Of a DNA stretch of 64,000 bases, positions 8,456-17,030 are shown in pieces. The translations under genes and the position numbers were made by a program. The stretch comes from LGRD01 sp031415135 (GTDB lineage: Bacteria; Pseudomonadota; Gammaproteobacteria; Burkholderiales; Burkholderiaceae_C): NCBI GenBank assembly GCA_031415135.1, contig JANORB010000226.1, positions 5,417 through 69,416 of the forward strand, given 5' to 3'. Each line of letters begins with the position of its first letter. The first letter of the stretch is position 1. The notes below the pieces were generated by a model, which was given only the letters and a program-made list of their open reading frames with translations, did not search any database and was not told where the DNA came from.

Positions 8456-8872
8456 TCACCGGCCCGCTTCGAAACGCGTGCCGCGCAGCAGGCCGCGCCC
8501 GTCGGCGTCGCGCAGTTCCAGCAGGCCGTCGTCACGCACCTTGGCGCTCACCGTCAGTTCGAGCGCGGTGAGGATGCGGTCCTCCTGCTCCAGCTGCAGC
8601 GCGGCGCAGGCCAGGCGCGTGGTGACCACCGGGCCGACCTTCAAGGCATTGCCATCGAGCGTGTAGCTGGCGGTCATGGTGTTGCAACTGGTGTGGCCGG
8701 TGAGCGTGCCATCGGCGCCGAAGTCAAGGCGCGCCCGGCGTTTGTCGAGGATCGGTTCGCTGCGCGCCTGCTCGATGCGCCACAGGCCGGGCACGGCGTC
8801 GGCGGCGGCCGATGGATCGCTCGCTCCCCACAGCGCGGCCACGCCGCACGCGACAACAAGCCGCGCCACCAT
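8456..8872 (-). CDS. META-domain exported protein, possible independent gene inside the fusion frame
   Basis: If translated from the internal ATG at 8872 this would be a 138-aa protein. It would have a cleavable signal peptide (MVARLVVACGVAALWGASD) and a META domain whose hallmark GxxxGxxxCN appears as GTLTGHTSCN, with the second conserved Cys in TTRLAC. META proteins are usually small envelope proteins linked to stress or heat-shock responses. No strong Shine-Dalgarno is visible before the ATG, so independent synthesis would depend on coupling or a start I cannot score. The alternative is that the whole frame is one fused protein. Confidence 0.5.
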   Translation of the reverse strand: MVARLVVACGVAALWGASDPSAAADAVPGLWRIEQARSEPILDKRRARLDFGADGTLTGHTSCNTMTASYTLDGNALKVGPVVTTRLACAALQLEQEDRILTALELTVSAKVRDDGLLELRDADGRGLLRGTRFEAGR

Positions 8873-10597
8873 CGCCGGGGCGCTGCGCTGGTGCGCGGCT
8901 TCGCGGATCGCCCCGAGCGTGGTGCGCGTGGTGCTCACGTCGGCGTCGAGCACCAGGTGCAGCAGGGTCGGCCGGCGGCTTTCAAGGGCGGCTGCGAATG
9001 CCGGCTCGAACTGCACTGTTTCATTCAGGCTCGAGGCGTTCCAGCCGTAAGCCCGCGCGAGCGCGGCGAAGTCGGGGTTGAACAGATCGCTGCCGCTCAC
9101 CCGGCCCGGAAAGTCGCGCTCCTGGTGCATGCGGATCGTGCCGTAGCTGCCGTTGTCGACCACGATGCTGATCAGCCTGCCCACGCCGGTGCCGGCGCCG
9201 TACGCGCTGGCTGTGGCAAGTTCCTGGCCGGTCATCAGGAAGTCGCCATCCCCGGCGATGTTGATCACGGTGCGGCTGGGGTACAGCAGCGCGGCGGCCA
9301 CGGCGGCGGGCACGCCGTAACCCATGGCGCCCGAGGTGGGTGCCAGTTGCGTGCGGCCGCCGTGCTGCAGGCCGGGATAGCGGTAATAGCGGTGCAGCCA
9401 GCCGCTGAAGTTGCCGGCGCCGTTGGTCAGCACGCTGTCGCCGGGCGCCATCGCGGCGATGAGCTTGACGACTTGAGCCATGTCCAGCGGCGTGACCGGC
9501 GGGGCGACCTGGTTGGCTTCGTAGTCGGCGTGCGCTGCTTCTGTCCATGCGTTCCAGGGCAAGCCGGCTGGCGGGGCCAGCGTCTCGAGCGCTTTGGCGG
9601 CGCAGGCCATCGCCGACTGCAACAGCAGATCGGCGGCGTACACACGGCCCAGTTCTTCGGGCCCGGCGTGAATGTGAATCAGTTTCTGATCCGGTCGAGG
9701 CGCCTTCAGCAAGCTGTAGCCGCTGGTGGTCATCTCGCCCAGCCGCGCACCGATGGCCAGCACCAGGTCGGCGTCGACGACTCGCTGCGCCAGCCTGGGG
9801 TTGATGCCGACGCCGACATCGCCCGCGTAGTTCGGGTGCCGGTTGTCGAACAGGTCCTGAAACCGGAACGCGCACGCGACCGGCAGATTCCAGCCTTCGG
9901 CAAAGCGCTGCAAGGCCCCGCAGGCATTTGCATCCCAGCCGCTGCCGCCAACGATGAGCAACGGCCGCTGCGCCGCCAGCAGCAAGCTGCGCACTTCGCG
10001 CAGCGCGCCGGGTGCCGGCCAGGCCAGCACCGGCTCGACCCGCGGCAGCACGGGCGCCGTGGTCGATGCGGCCAGCATGTCTTCGGGCAGCACCAGCACC
10101 ACCGGGCCGGGGCGGCCCTGCAGGGCGGTGTGGAAGGCGCGCGCCACGTACTCCGGCAAGCGCTGCGGGTCGTGCACTTCGCCGACCCACTTCGCCATCC
10201 CCAGCGTGCCGGGGCCGAACATCTGGCGGTAGTCCAGCTCCTGAAACGCTTCGCGGTCACGCTGGCCGCTGGCGACCTGGCCGATGAACAGGATCATCGG
10301 CGTGCTGTCCTGGAACGCCGCGTGCAGGCCGATGGCCGCGTTGGCCGCACCCGGCCCGCGCGTCACGAAACAGATGCCCGGGCGGCCGGTCAGCTTGCCC
10401 TGCGCTTCGGCCATGAAGGCGGCGCCGCCCTCCTGCCGGCAGGCGATGAAGCGGATCTGCTTGCGGTGTTCATGAAAGCCGTCCAGCGCGGCCAGGAAGC
10501 TCTCGCCCGGCACACCGAAAACAGTGTGAACGCCTTGCTGAACCAGCGCTTCCACCAGCGCGTGGCCGGCGATTCGGGAGTTGACGGGGTGGTTCAT
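8456..10597 (-). CDS. ThDP-dependent enzyme (acetolactate-synthase-like) read in frame into a META domain
   Basis: One uninterrupted frame of 713 aa from the ATG at 10597. Residues 1-575 are a complete ThDP enzyme of the acetolactate synthase/benzoylformate decarboxylase type. It has the catalytic-Glu region FIACRQEGGAAFMAE (Glu56), a central domain, and the ThDP-Mg motif GDGDF followed after about 25 residues by VVDNGSYGTI. Such enzymes normally end just after TRTTLGAIREAA, which is present, but no stop follows. The chain continues through MVARLVVACGVAALWGA, which looks like a signal peptide, into a META/HslJ-like domain (GTLTGHTSCNTMTASY, then TTRLAC). The ATG at 8872 could start the META protein separately. 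Substrate unknown. Confidence 0.8.
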   Translation of the reverse strand: MNHPVNSRIAGHALVEALVQQGVHTVFGVPGESFLAALDGFHEHRKQIRFIACRQEGGAAFMAEAQGKLTGRPGICFVTRGPGAANAAIGLHAAFQDSTPMILFIGQVASGQRDREAFQELDYRQMFGPGTLGMAKWVGEVHDPQRLPEYVARAFHTALQGRPGPVVLVLPEDMLAASTTAPVLPRVEPVLAWPAPGALREVRSLLLAAQRPLLIVGGSGWDANACGALQRFAEGWNLPVACAFRFQDLFDNRHPNYAGDVGVGINPRLAQRVVDADLVLAIGARLGEMTTSGYSLLKAPRPDQKLIHIHAGPEELGRVYAADLLLQSAMACAAKALETLAPPAGLPWNAWTEAAHADYEANQVAPPVTPLDMAQVVKLIAAMAPGDSVLTNGAGNFSGWLHRYYRYPGLQHGGRTQLAPTSGAMGYGVPAAVAAALLYPSRTVINIAGDGDFLMTGQELATASAYGAGTGVGRLISIVVDNGSYGTIRMHQERDFPGRVSGSDLFNPDFAALARAYGWNASSLNETVQFEPAFAAALESRRPTLLHLVLDADVSTTRTTLGAIREAAHQRSAPAMVARLVVACGVAALWGASDPSAAADAVPGLWRIEQARSEPILDKRRARLDFGADGTLTGHTSCNTMTASYTLDGNALKVGPVVTTRLACAALQLEQEDRILTALELTVSAKVRDDGLLELRDADGRGLLRGTRFEAGR

Positions 10598-10729
10598 GTT
10601 CAAGCGGGGATGGGGTAATCGTGAGGGGCAATCGTGAGGGGCCAAACGGCGGCCGCCGAATGCGCCCAGTGTGCCCTGATCACCGCCGCGCGGTTTGCCG
10701 CGGTTTGACGCGGTCTGGCGCGGTTTGAA

Positions 10730-11971
10730 TCAGGCCGTCGCGGGCGCCAGGACCGTGCGCCGCACGCGCCGCACATTGAACGCGCTGACGATCAGCACCG
10801 CCTGCACCAGCGCGATGCCCAGCCACACCATGGACGGTTGATGCAGGTCCATCAATGTGCCGAACACCAGCGGCGCGATGGCCTGGCCGATGTCCAGCCC
10901 CGAATACACCACGCCGTAGACGCGGCCGGTGGCGTTGTCGGGGGCGGAGCGCTTGACCAGCAGGTCGCGCGACGGCCCGGCGATGCCGGCGCCGAAGCCC
11001 ATGGCACCGAACAGCAGCGGCACGGCCAGCGCGGGAATGCTTGCAAAACCGATCACCAGCGCGATCGTCGCAGCCACGCCGAAACCGGCGCCGACGATGC
11101 GCTCGCAGCGCGCCGGATCGGAGGCGAGAAAACCACCCACCACCATGCCGCCGGCGCTGCACACCATGTAGATCGTCAGGCACATGGCCGCGGCATGCTC
11201 GGGCACGCCGTGCAGCAGCTTGGCGGCTTCCGGCGCAAATGCCTGCACCCCGCTCAGTGCCGCGGCGTAGAAAAAGAAGAACGCAAAGCACATCCACACG
11301 GCGGGGATTTTCAGGAACGCCAGCTTGCCCTCCGCCGCCTGGCCCGCGGCGCCATCGGCTTTGGCGGCGGCCGGCGTCATCTCCAGCGCCAGGCGTGCCC
11401 GGTTGAACCACAACAGCGCCAGCACCGCGAACGCCAACACCCCCGCGCACACCAGTGCCACCCGCCACGAGTAGGCCAGGGTCAGCGGCACCAGCAGCGC
11501 CGGCGCCAGTGCCCAGCCCAGGCTGCCGGTGATGCCGTGCACGCTGAAGGCATGGCCCAGACGCGACGGATGCACCTTGCGGTTCAGCAAGGTGTAGTCG
11601 ACCGGATGGAACACGCCGTTGCCGGTGCCCGCCACGACCGAGAACAGCGCCAGCATCCAGTAGCTCGTGCTCGCGGCGTAGCCGAATGCGGCCAGCCCCA
11701 GCAGCGCGAGGCCGGCAAACAGCACGGGCCGGGGGCCGAACCGGTCGACCACGAAGCCCGACGCGGTCTGGACGATGCATGACGTGACAAAGAAGATCGA
11801 CATCAGCAGCCCCAGCTCGGCGTAGCTGGCGCTGAAGGCATCTTTCAGCCACGGGAACAAGGGCGCCAGCAAAAGCTGGCTGAAATGGCTGATGCCGTGG
11901 GCCAGGCCGACCAGGCCGATCAAGGTGGCGTCGCTGCGCAGCGGCGCGGCCGGCGCGGTCAGGGTGGTCAT
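10730..11971 (-). CDS. Major facilitator superfamily transporter
   Basis: 413 aa with about twelve hydrophobic segments. It starts at the ATG at 11971 (MTTLTAPAAPLRSDATL...); the frame remains open much further upstream, but that stretch is antisense to the roadblock gene. The motif-A loop between spans 2 and 3 reads VVDRFGPRPVLF. AHGISHFSQLLLAPLFPWLK and GNGVFHPVDYTLL resemble the fosmidomycin-resistance branch of the MFS, suggesting drug or anion efflux in the inner membrane. Specificity is not visible. It follows a gap of about 130 bp from the ThDP gene on the same strand. Confidence 0.85.
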   Translation of the reverse strand: MTTLTAPAAPLRSDATLIGLVGLAHGISHFSQLLLAPLFPWLKDAFSASYAELGLLMSIFFVTSCIVQTASGFVVDRFGPRPVLFAGLALLGLAAFGYAASTSYWMLALFSVVAGTGNGVFHPVDYTLLNRKVHPSRLGHAFSVHGITGSLGWALAPALLVPLTLAYSWRVALVCAGVLAFAVLALLWFNRARLALEMTPAAAKADGAAGQAAEGKLAFLKIPAVWMCFAFFFFYAAALSGVQAFAPEAAKLLHGVPEHAAAMCLTIYMVCSAGGMVVGGFLASDPARCERIVGAGFGVAATIALVIGFASIPALAVPLLFGAMGFGAGIAGPSRDLLVKRSAPDNATGRVYGVVYSGLDIGQAIAPLVFGTLMDLHQPSMVWLGIALVQAVLIVSAFNVRRVRRTVLAPATA

Positions 11972-12181
11972 GAAATCTCTGCCTCTCGTGCGCCAGTCTG
12001 TGCGCTGGATCGTCGGTGGACCCAATGGTAGCGGCGGGAGAGGCCGGCAAACCGATGGTTTCATGCAACACGCCAGCCTTGGCGGGGTTCGGCGGCGAGG
12101 CACATTTGCATACACTCGCGAACTCGGAGGCTGGCCAGGCGCCCATGGGCGCCGCGAACGGCACTGAAAAAAGGACCTGCG

Positions 12182-13498
12182 ATGCTGAACTCGCTCTTTG
12201 GCGACCTGGGCTCGATGCTCGATCCGTTCGGCAAGAAGGCGCGCGCAGCGGAAGAGGCGGCCCGGTCGTTTGCCACCACGTCGATCATGGGAGCCCTGGC
12301 GAACGAGGGCGATGACCCGCCACAGGTGGTCGACCGCCATCAGCGCGACCTGGTGGTGACCGGCTCCCCCGCCCATGCCATCCGCGAGCACTTTGCCGCG
12401 GCGCGCGCGGACATGGACACCACCAGCCGCGTCATCACGCTGCTCGACCCGATGGGCGTGTGGGCGGCCGCGGTGATCAAGGCGCTGTCGGATGCCGGCG
12501 GGCGGCCGATCGAGCGGCTGCAACTGCGCGAGCAGACCACGCTGCGCACGCTCGCGGTGATCGAGCGCGCGACGCTGGCGCGCCGGCACGAAGACACGTT
12601 GAAGATTTATCACGCCGACGTGCGCGTGCCAGGCCGCGACAATGCCGACATCCCGGTGGCGCTGATGGAGCGCAGCCACCTGACCACCGTGATCGTGGGT
12701 CCGATGGACCCGCTGGCCATCGACTCGCTGCTGCTGTCCCTGCATGCCTCCAGCCAGTTGCCCACCTGGCGCTGCCCGCACCTGCTGTTCATGCTGCCAC
12801 CCAACGCGGTGTGGATTGCGAACAAGATCATGGCGGTGGCCTGGCCGACCCAGATGCAGGTCCAGGCGTTGAACGAGCCGCTGACGAGCGCCTCGGCGGT
12901 GTGGAACGCGATGCTGGGCCAATGGAACCAGATCAAGGCCAGCCCGGGCTGGGCCAGGCCGGCGGGGCCGGCGATGCTGGGGGCGCGGGACTTCCCGATC
13001 AAGGTGGCCGATCTCGGGCCGCCGCCTGCGGCCGTGGCGCCGGCCGCCAAGCCCGTGGCCGCGGCCGCGCCAGACGCCGCCACCATCCAAGCCGCGCCGG
13101 TGGTGGTGCGCACCACCCGAAGCGATCTCGACGCCGAACACGCACGCAAATCGCTCGCCGAGTTGCTGACGATCGACGGCTTGTTGTGCTGCGCCATCGT
13201 CGATTCGGGCAGCGGCCTGGTGCTGGCGCGCGAGCAGCGGGAGACGCAGGACCTGGACATCGAGCGCGCCGCCGCCGCCTGCGCGCAAGTGTTGCGCGCG
13301 CATCGCCTGGCCGCCCGCAACATGGGCTTGCCGGATCACATCGAAGAAGTGGCCATCGGCACGGCCAGCCGGCACCATTTGATGCGCACCGTGTCAAGAC
13401 ACCCCGAGCTGTTCATGTTCGTGCTGCTGAACAAGCAGCGCTCCAACCTGTCGCTGGCCCGCTTCAAGCTGATGGAAGTGGAAAAGAGCCTGGTCTGA
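12182..13498 (+). CDS. Uncharacterised protein with C-terminal roadblock/LC7-like domain
   Basis: 438 aa, no signal peptide or membrane segment. The N-terminal 270 residues are globular and unrecognised. An Ala/Pro-rich linker (about 275-310) leads to a C-terminal region beginning LAELLTIDGLLCCAIVDSGSG, which has the shape of a roadblock/LC7 (MglB-type) domain and runs to the end (FVLLNKQRSNLSLARFKLM). Roadblock domains bind small GTPases or form dimeric scaffolds in polarity and motility systems. No Ras-like GTPase gene is nearby. A ComFB-like gene follows on the same strand after 118 bp. The function is unknown; the domain call is moderate. Confidence 0.7.
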   Translation: MLNSLFGDLGSMLDPFGKKARAAEEAARSFATTSIMGALANEGDDPPQVVDRHQRDLVVTGSPAHAIREHFAAARADMDTTSRVITLLDPMGVWAAAVIKALSDAGGRPIERLQLREQTTLRTLAVIERATLARRHEDTLKIYHADVRVPGRDNADIPVALMERSHLTTVIVGPMDPLAIDSLLLSLHASSQLPTWRCPHLLFMLPPNAVWIANKIMAVAWPTQMQVQALNEPLTSASAVWNAMLGQWNQIKASPGWARPAGPAMLGARDFPIKVADLGPPPAAVAPAAKPVAAAAPDAATIQAAPVVVRTTRSDLDAEHARKSLAELLTIDGLLCCAIVDSGSGLVLAREQRETQDLDIERAAAACAQVLRAHRLAARNMGLPDHIEEVAIGTASRHHLMRTVSRHPELFMFVLLNKQRSNLSLARFKLMEVEKSLV

Positions 13499-13616
13499 AG
13501 ATTCAGCGGCCGACCCAGGGCCGAAAAGCGCGGTGGAACGCCCGCATTTCCGGCCACCACCGGCGCGTGCCGCGCAGGACACTGCCCTCCACTTCCACCC
13601 GGTGCACAGGCCCGCC

Positions 13617-13904
13617 ATGACCACGCCATTCGAGTTGATCCACAACCACCACGAGCAAGCGGTGTTCGATGCGGTGAAAGCCGGAGCGCCAGCTTTTGCG
13701 CCTGTGGCCGCCGACGAGTTGCTGGCCGACATTGCGTGTGTCGCGTTGAACCGCCTGCCGGCCCGCTACATCCGGCATGGGGTCGATTTTGCGTTCTACC
13801 TGAGCGACAAGGAACGCGCCGACACCGAGCGCGCCGTCGCCGAGGCCGTCTCGTTCGCGTTCGAATTTGTCCAGGCCCGGGTCGCCATGCGCGCCCGCGG
13901 CTGA
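13617..13904 (+). CDS. ComFB-family (late competence protein-like) small protein
   Basis: 95 aa from the ATG at 13617. The core LADIACVALNRLPARYIRHG followed by VDFAFYLSDKERADTERAV has the ALNxLPxxY signature of the ComFB family. Members occur in many bacteria outside competence operons; some bind cyclic dinucleotides and are linked to motility or competence. A role here is inferred only from family. It follows the roadblock-domain gene and is convergent with the RND permease (15-bp gap). Confidence 0.75.
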   Translation: MTTPFELIHNHHEQAVFDAVKAGAPAFAPVAADELLADIACVALNRLPARYIRHGVDFAFYLSDKERADTERAVAEAVSFAFEFVQARVAMRARG

Positions 13905-13918
13905 GCGCAAAGACCGCC

Positions 13919-16900
13919 TCAGCCGTGCGCCGGCGCGACCTCGTGCGCTGCGGTTTCGTTCGCGCCCGGCACGCGCTTGCGCGCCAGCAGCGTGTACATG
14001 GTCGGCACCACGAAGATCGTCAGCAGTGTGCCGAGCGACATGCCACCGACGATGACCCAGCCGATCTGGCGCCGGCTTTCCGCGCCCGCGCCGGTGGCCA
14101 GCGCCAGCGGCATGGCGCCCAGCACCATCGCGCCGGTCGTCATCAGGATCGGCCGCAGCCGCAATGACGCGGCCTCGACCACCGCTTGCAGGGTGTCCTT
14201 GCCCTGGTGGCGCAACTGGTTCGAGAACTCGACGATCAGGATGCCGTGTTTGGTGATCAGCCCCACCAGCGTGATGAGGCCGATCTGCGAATACACATTC
14301 AGCGTGCCGCCCGACAACTGCAACGCGGCCAGCGCCCCGACCATCGACAAGGGCACGCTGAGCATGATCACGAACGGGTCGACAAAGCTCTCGAACTGCG
14401 CCGACAGCACCAGAAAAATGAACAGCAGCGCCAACGCGAACACCAGGCCGAGCGCTCCGCTGGACGACTTGAACTCGCGCGACACGCCATTCAGCTCGGT
14501 CGAATAGCCCGGCTTGAGCACCGTGGCCGCGGTGGCTTCCATGAAGGCCAGGCCTTCGCCCAGTGAATAGCCCGGTGCCAGGTTGGCGGTGATGGCCACC
14601 GAGCGGCGCTGGTTGAAGTGATTCAGTTCGCGCGGGCTCACCGCCTCGCGCACCGACACCAGCGCCGACAGCGGGATCATCGCGTCGACGCCGTTCTTCT
14701 GGCCGCGCACGAAGATCTTCTCGATGTCGTCCGGCGTGCTGCGGCCGCTGGCCTGGGTCTGCACGATCACGTCGTATTGCTCCGCATCGCGCTTGTAGCG
14801 CGTGACGTTGCGCCCGCCCAGCATGGTTTCGATGGCGCGCGCCACCTGGTCCACCGCCACACCGGCATCGGCCGCGCGGTCGCGGTCGACCTTGATGAAG
14901 ATTTCGGGTTTGTTCAGGCGCAGATCGCTGTCGGGCTGCACCAGGCCGGGGTTGCGCGCCATTTCGGCCAGCATCTGCTGCGAAACGCGCGCCAGGTTGT
15001 CGTAGGAATCGGAGGTCACGACGACGAAGTTGATCGACCGTTCGCGAAAGCCCTGCCCCAGCGACGGCGGCGTGATCGGGAACGCCGTGACACCGGGAAG
15101 CCCAGCGAACCTGGGCTGCAGCTCGCGTGCGAGCTGCAGCGTGCTGCGCGAGCGCTCGGACCAATCGGTGGTGCGCATGAACGAGATGCCCTGCGACACG
15201 GTCGGGTTGCCGGTGACGACGAAGACGCGGTCGAATTCCGGGTAGCTTTGGCCGATGCGCTCGATCGCCCGCATGTAGCGCTCGGTGTATTCGAGCGTGG
15301 CGCCGTCGGGCGCGTTGACGGTGGCCAGGATCACGCCGCGGTCTTCGAGCGGCGCGAGTTCGCTCTTGGCGGTGCTGAACAACCACCCACTGCCGGCCCC
15401 CGCCGCGGCCATCACCAGCAGCACGGTCCAGCGCTGGCCCAGGGTCCAGCGCAGTGCCGCCTCGTAGCGCCCGGTCAACCCCACCAGCACGCGCTCCATG
15501 CCGCGGTCGAACAGGTTCGGGCGCGGGTTGTGGCGCAGCAGCTTGATGCACATCATCGGCGTCAAGGTCAGCGCGGTGAAACCCGACACGATCACGGCGC
15601 CGGCCAGCGTCAACGCAAATTCGGTGAACAGCCGGCCGGTGCGCCCGGGCGCAAAGGCCAGCGGAGCGTAGACGGCCGCCAGCGTCAGCGTCATCGCCAC
15701 CACCGCAAAGCCGACCTCCCTGGCGCCGCGCAGCGCGGCCTGGAACGGCTCCAGGCCCGCTTCGATGTGGCGAAAGATGTTCTCCAGCATCACGATCGCA
15801 TCGTCGACCACCAGGCCGATGGCCAGCACCAGCGCCAGCAGCGTCAGCGTGTTGACCGTGAAGCCGGCCAGGGCCATCAGGCCGAACACGCCGATCAGGC
15901 TGACCGGAATGGTGACCAGCGGAATGATCGAGGCGCGCAGCGTGCGCAGGAACACGAACACCACCAGCGCGACCAAGCCGATCGCTTCGGCGATGGTGCG
16001 GTAGACCGACTTGATCGAGCGATCGATGAAGACCGAGTTGTCGTTCGCCTGCTGCACCCGCAGGCCGGGCGGCAGGTCGCGCTGGATTTGCGGCATGACG
16101 GCGCGAACGCCTTGTGAAACCTCGAGCGGATTGGCGGTGGCCTGGCGGATCACACCGACCGACACCGCCGGCACGCCGTTCAGGCGCACGCTGGAGCGTT
16201 CGCTCGCCGCCGCCTGCTCGATGCGCGCGACCTCGCGCAGGCGCACGGTGTAGCCGTTGGCGCTCTTCAGCGCGATCTCGCCGAACTGCTGGGGTGTGGT
16301 CAGGTCGGTCTGCGCCGTGACGCTGAATTCGCGCTGCCGGCTTTCGATGCGGCCGGCCGGCACCTCGAGGTTTTGCTTGCGCAGCGCGTCTTCAACGTCC
16401 TGCACGGTCAGGCGGTACGAGGCCAGCCGGTCCGGGTCGACCCAGATCCGCATCGAGAACTTGCGGTCGCCGTTGATCTGCACGTCGGCCACGCCCTGGA
16501 CGGTTTGCACGCGCGGCTTGACGACGCGGTTGATCAGGCCGGTGATCTCCAGCGGCGACAGCGTTTCGCTGCTGAACGCGAGCCAGATCGTGGGCGTGGC
16601 GTCGGCCTCCACCTTGGCGATCACCGGCTCGTCGATGGCCGCCGGCAGGCGCGCGCGCACGCGCGAGACCCGGTCGCGCACGTCGGCGGCAGCGTTTTCC
16701 GGGCTCTTGTTCAGCTTGAAGCGCACCGTGATCTGGCTTTGCTCGGAGCGCGAGGTCGAGGTGATGACGTCCACCCCCTCGATGCCGGCGATGGAGTCTT
16801 CCAGCGGCTTGGTGACTTGCGATTCGATCACCTCGGACGAGGCACCGGTGAGCCGGGTCGTGACGTTGACCACCGGCTCGTCGATGCGCGGATATTCGCG

Positions 16901-17002
16901 CACCTGCAGGCCCACCACCGACACCGCGCCGACCAGCACCAGCAGCAGCGACATCACGGTGGCGAAGACCGGCCGGCGAATCGATGTTTCGGAAATTTTC
17001 AT
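13919..17002 (-). CDS. RND multidrug efflux permease (HAE-1/AcrB type)
   Basis: 1027 aa, normal for the family. It opens MKISETSIRRPVFATVMSLL with the first membrane span, followed by a large periplasmic loop, spans 2-6, a second periplasmic loop and spans 8-12. Proton-relay aspartates are seen in span 4 (LAIGLVVDDAIVMLENI). It forms a tripartite pump with the adaptor gene 28 bp upstream. No outer-membrane channel gene is in the cluster, so a TolC-like partner must be elsewhere. Sequence features resemble the MdtB/MdtC and VexF subgroups; substrates are not deducible. Confidence 0.93.
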   Translation of the reverse strand: MKISETSIRRPVFATVMSLLLVLVGAVSVVGLQVREYPRIDEPVVNVTTRLTGASSEVIESQVTKPLEDSIAGIEGVDVITSTSRSEQSQITVRFKLNKSPENAAADVRDRVSRVRARLPAAIDEPVIAKVEADATPTIWLAFSSETLSPLEITGLINRVVKPRVQTVQGVADVQINGDRKFSMRIWVDPDRLASYRLTVQDVEDALRKQNLEVPAGRIESRQREFSVTAQTDLTTPQQFGEIALKSANGYTVRLREVARIEQAAASERSSVRLNGVPAVSVGVIRQATANPLEVSQGVRAVMPQIQRDLPPGLRVQQANDNSVFIDRSIKSVYRTIAEAIGLVALVVFVFLRTLRASIIPLVTIPVSLIGVFGLMALAGFTVNTLTLLALVLAIGLVVDDAIVMLENIFRHIEAGLEPFQAALRGAREVGFAVVAMTLTLAAVYAPLAFAPGRTGRLFTEFALTLAGAVIVSGFTALTLTPMMCIKLLRHNPRPNLFDRGMERVLVGLTGRYEAALRWTLGQRWTVLLVMAAAGAGSGWLFSTAKSELAPLEDRGVILATVNAPDGATLEYTERYMRAIERIGQSYPEFDRVFVVTGNPTVSQGISFMRTTDWSERSRSTLQLARELQPRFAGLPGVTAFPITPPSLGQGFRERSINFVVVTSDSYDNLARVSQQMLAEMARNPGLVQPDSDLRLNKPEIFIKVDRDRAADAGVAVDQVARAIETMLGGRNVTRYKRDAEQYDVIVQTQASGRSTPDDIEKIFVRGQKNGVDAMIPLSALVSVREAVSPRELNHFNQRRSVAITANLAPGYSLGEGLAFMEATAATVLKPGYSTELNGVSREFKSSSGALGLVFALALLFIFLVLSAQFESFVDPFVIMLSVPLSMVGALAALQLSGGTLNVYSQIGLITLVGLITKHGILIVEFSNQLRHQGKDTLQAVVEAASLRLRPILMTTGAMVLGAMPLALATGAGAESRRQIGWVIVGGMSLGTLLTIFVVPTMYTLLARKRVPGANETAAHEVAPAHG

Positions 17003-17030
17003 CGGCGCGTCCGCGGTCGTGCGCGTGGCG

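Noticed and set aside
11972..13378. Long upstream extension of the MFS transporter frame.
   Set aside because: It is antisense to the roadblock-domain gene and lacks transporter-like sequence; the ATG at 11971 starts the recognisable protein.
13503..15551. Long minus-strand open frame overlapping the RND permease.
   Set aside because: Low-complexity Arg/Ala-rich shadow frame of a clearly real gene.
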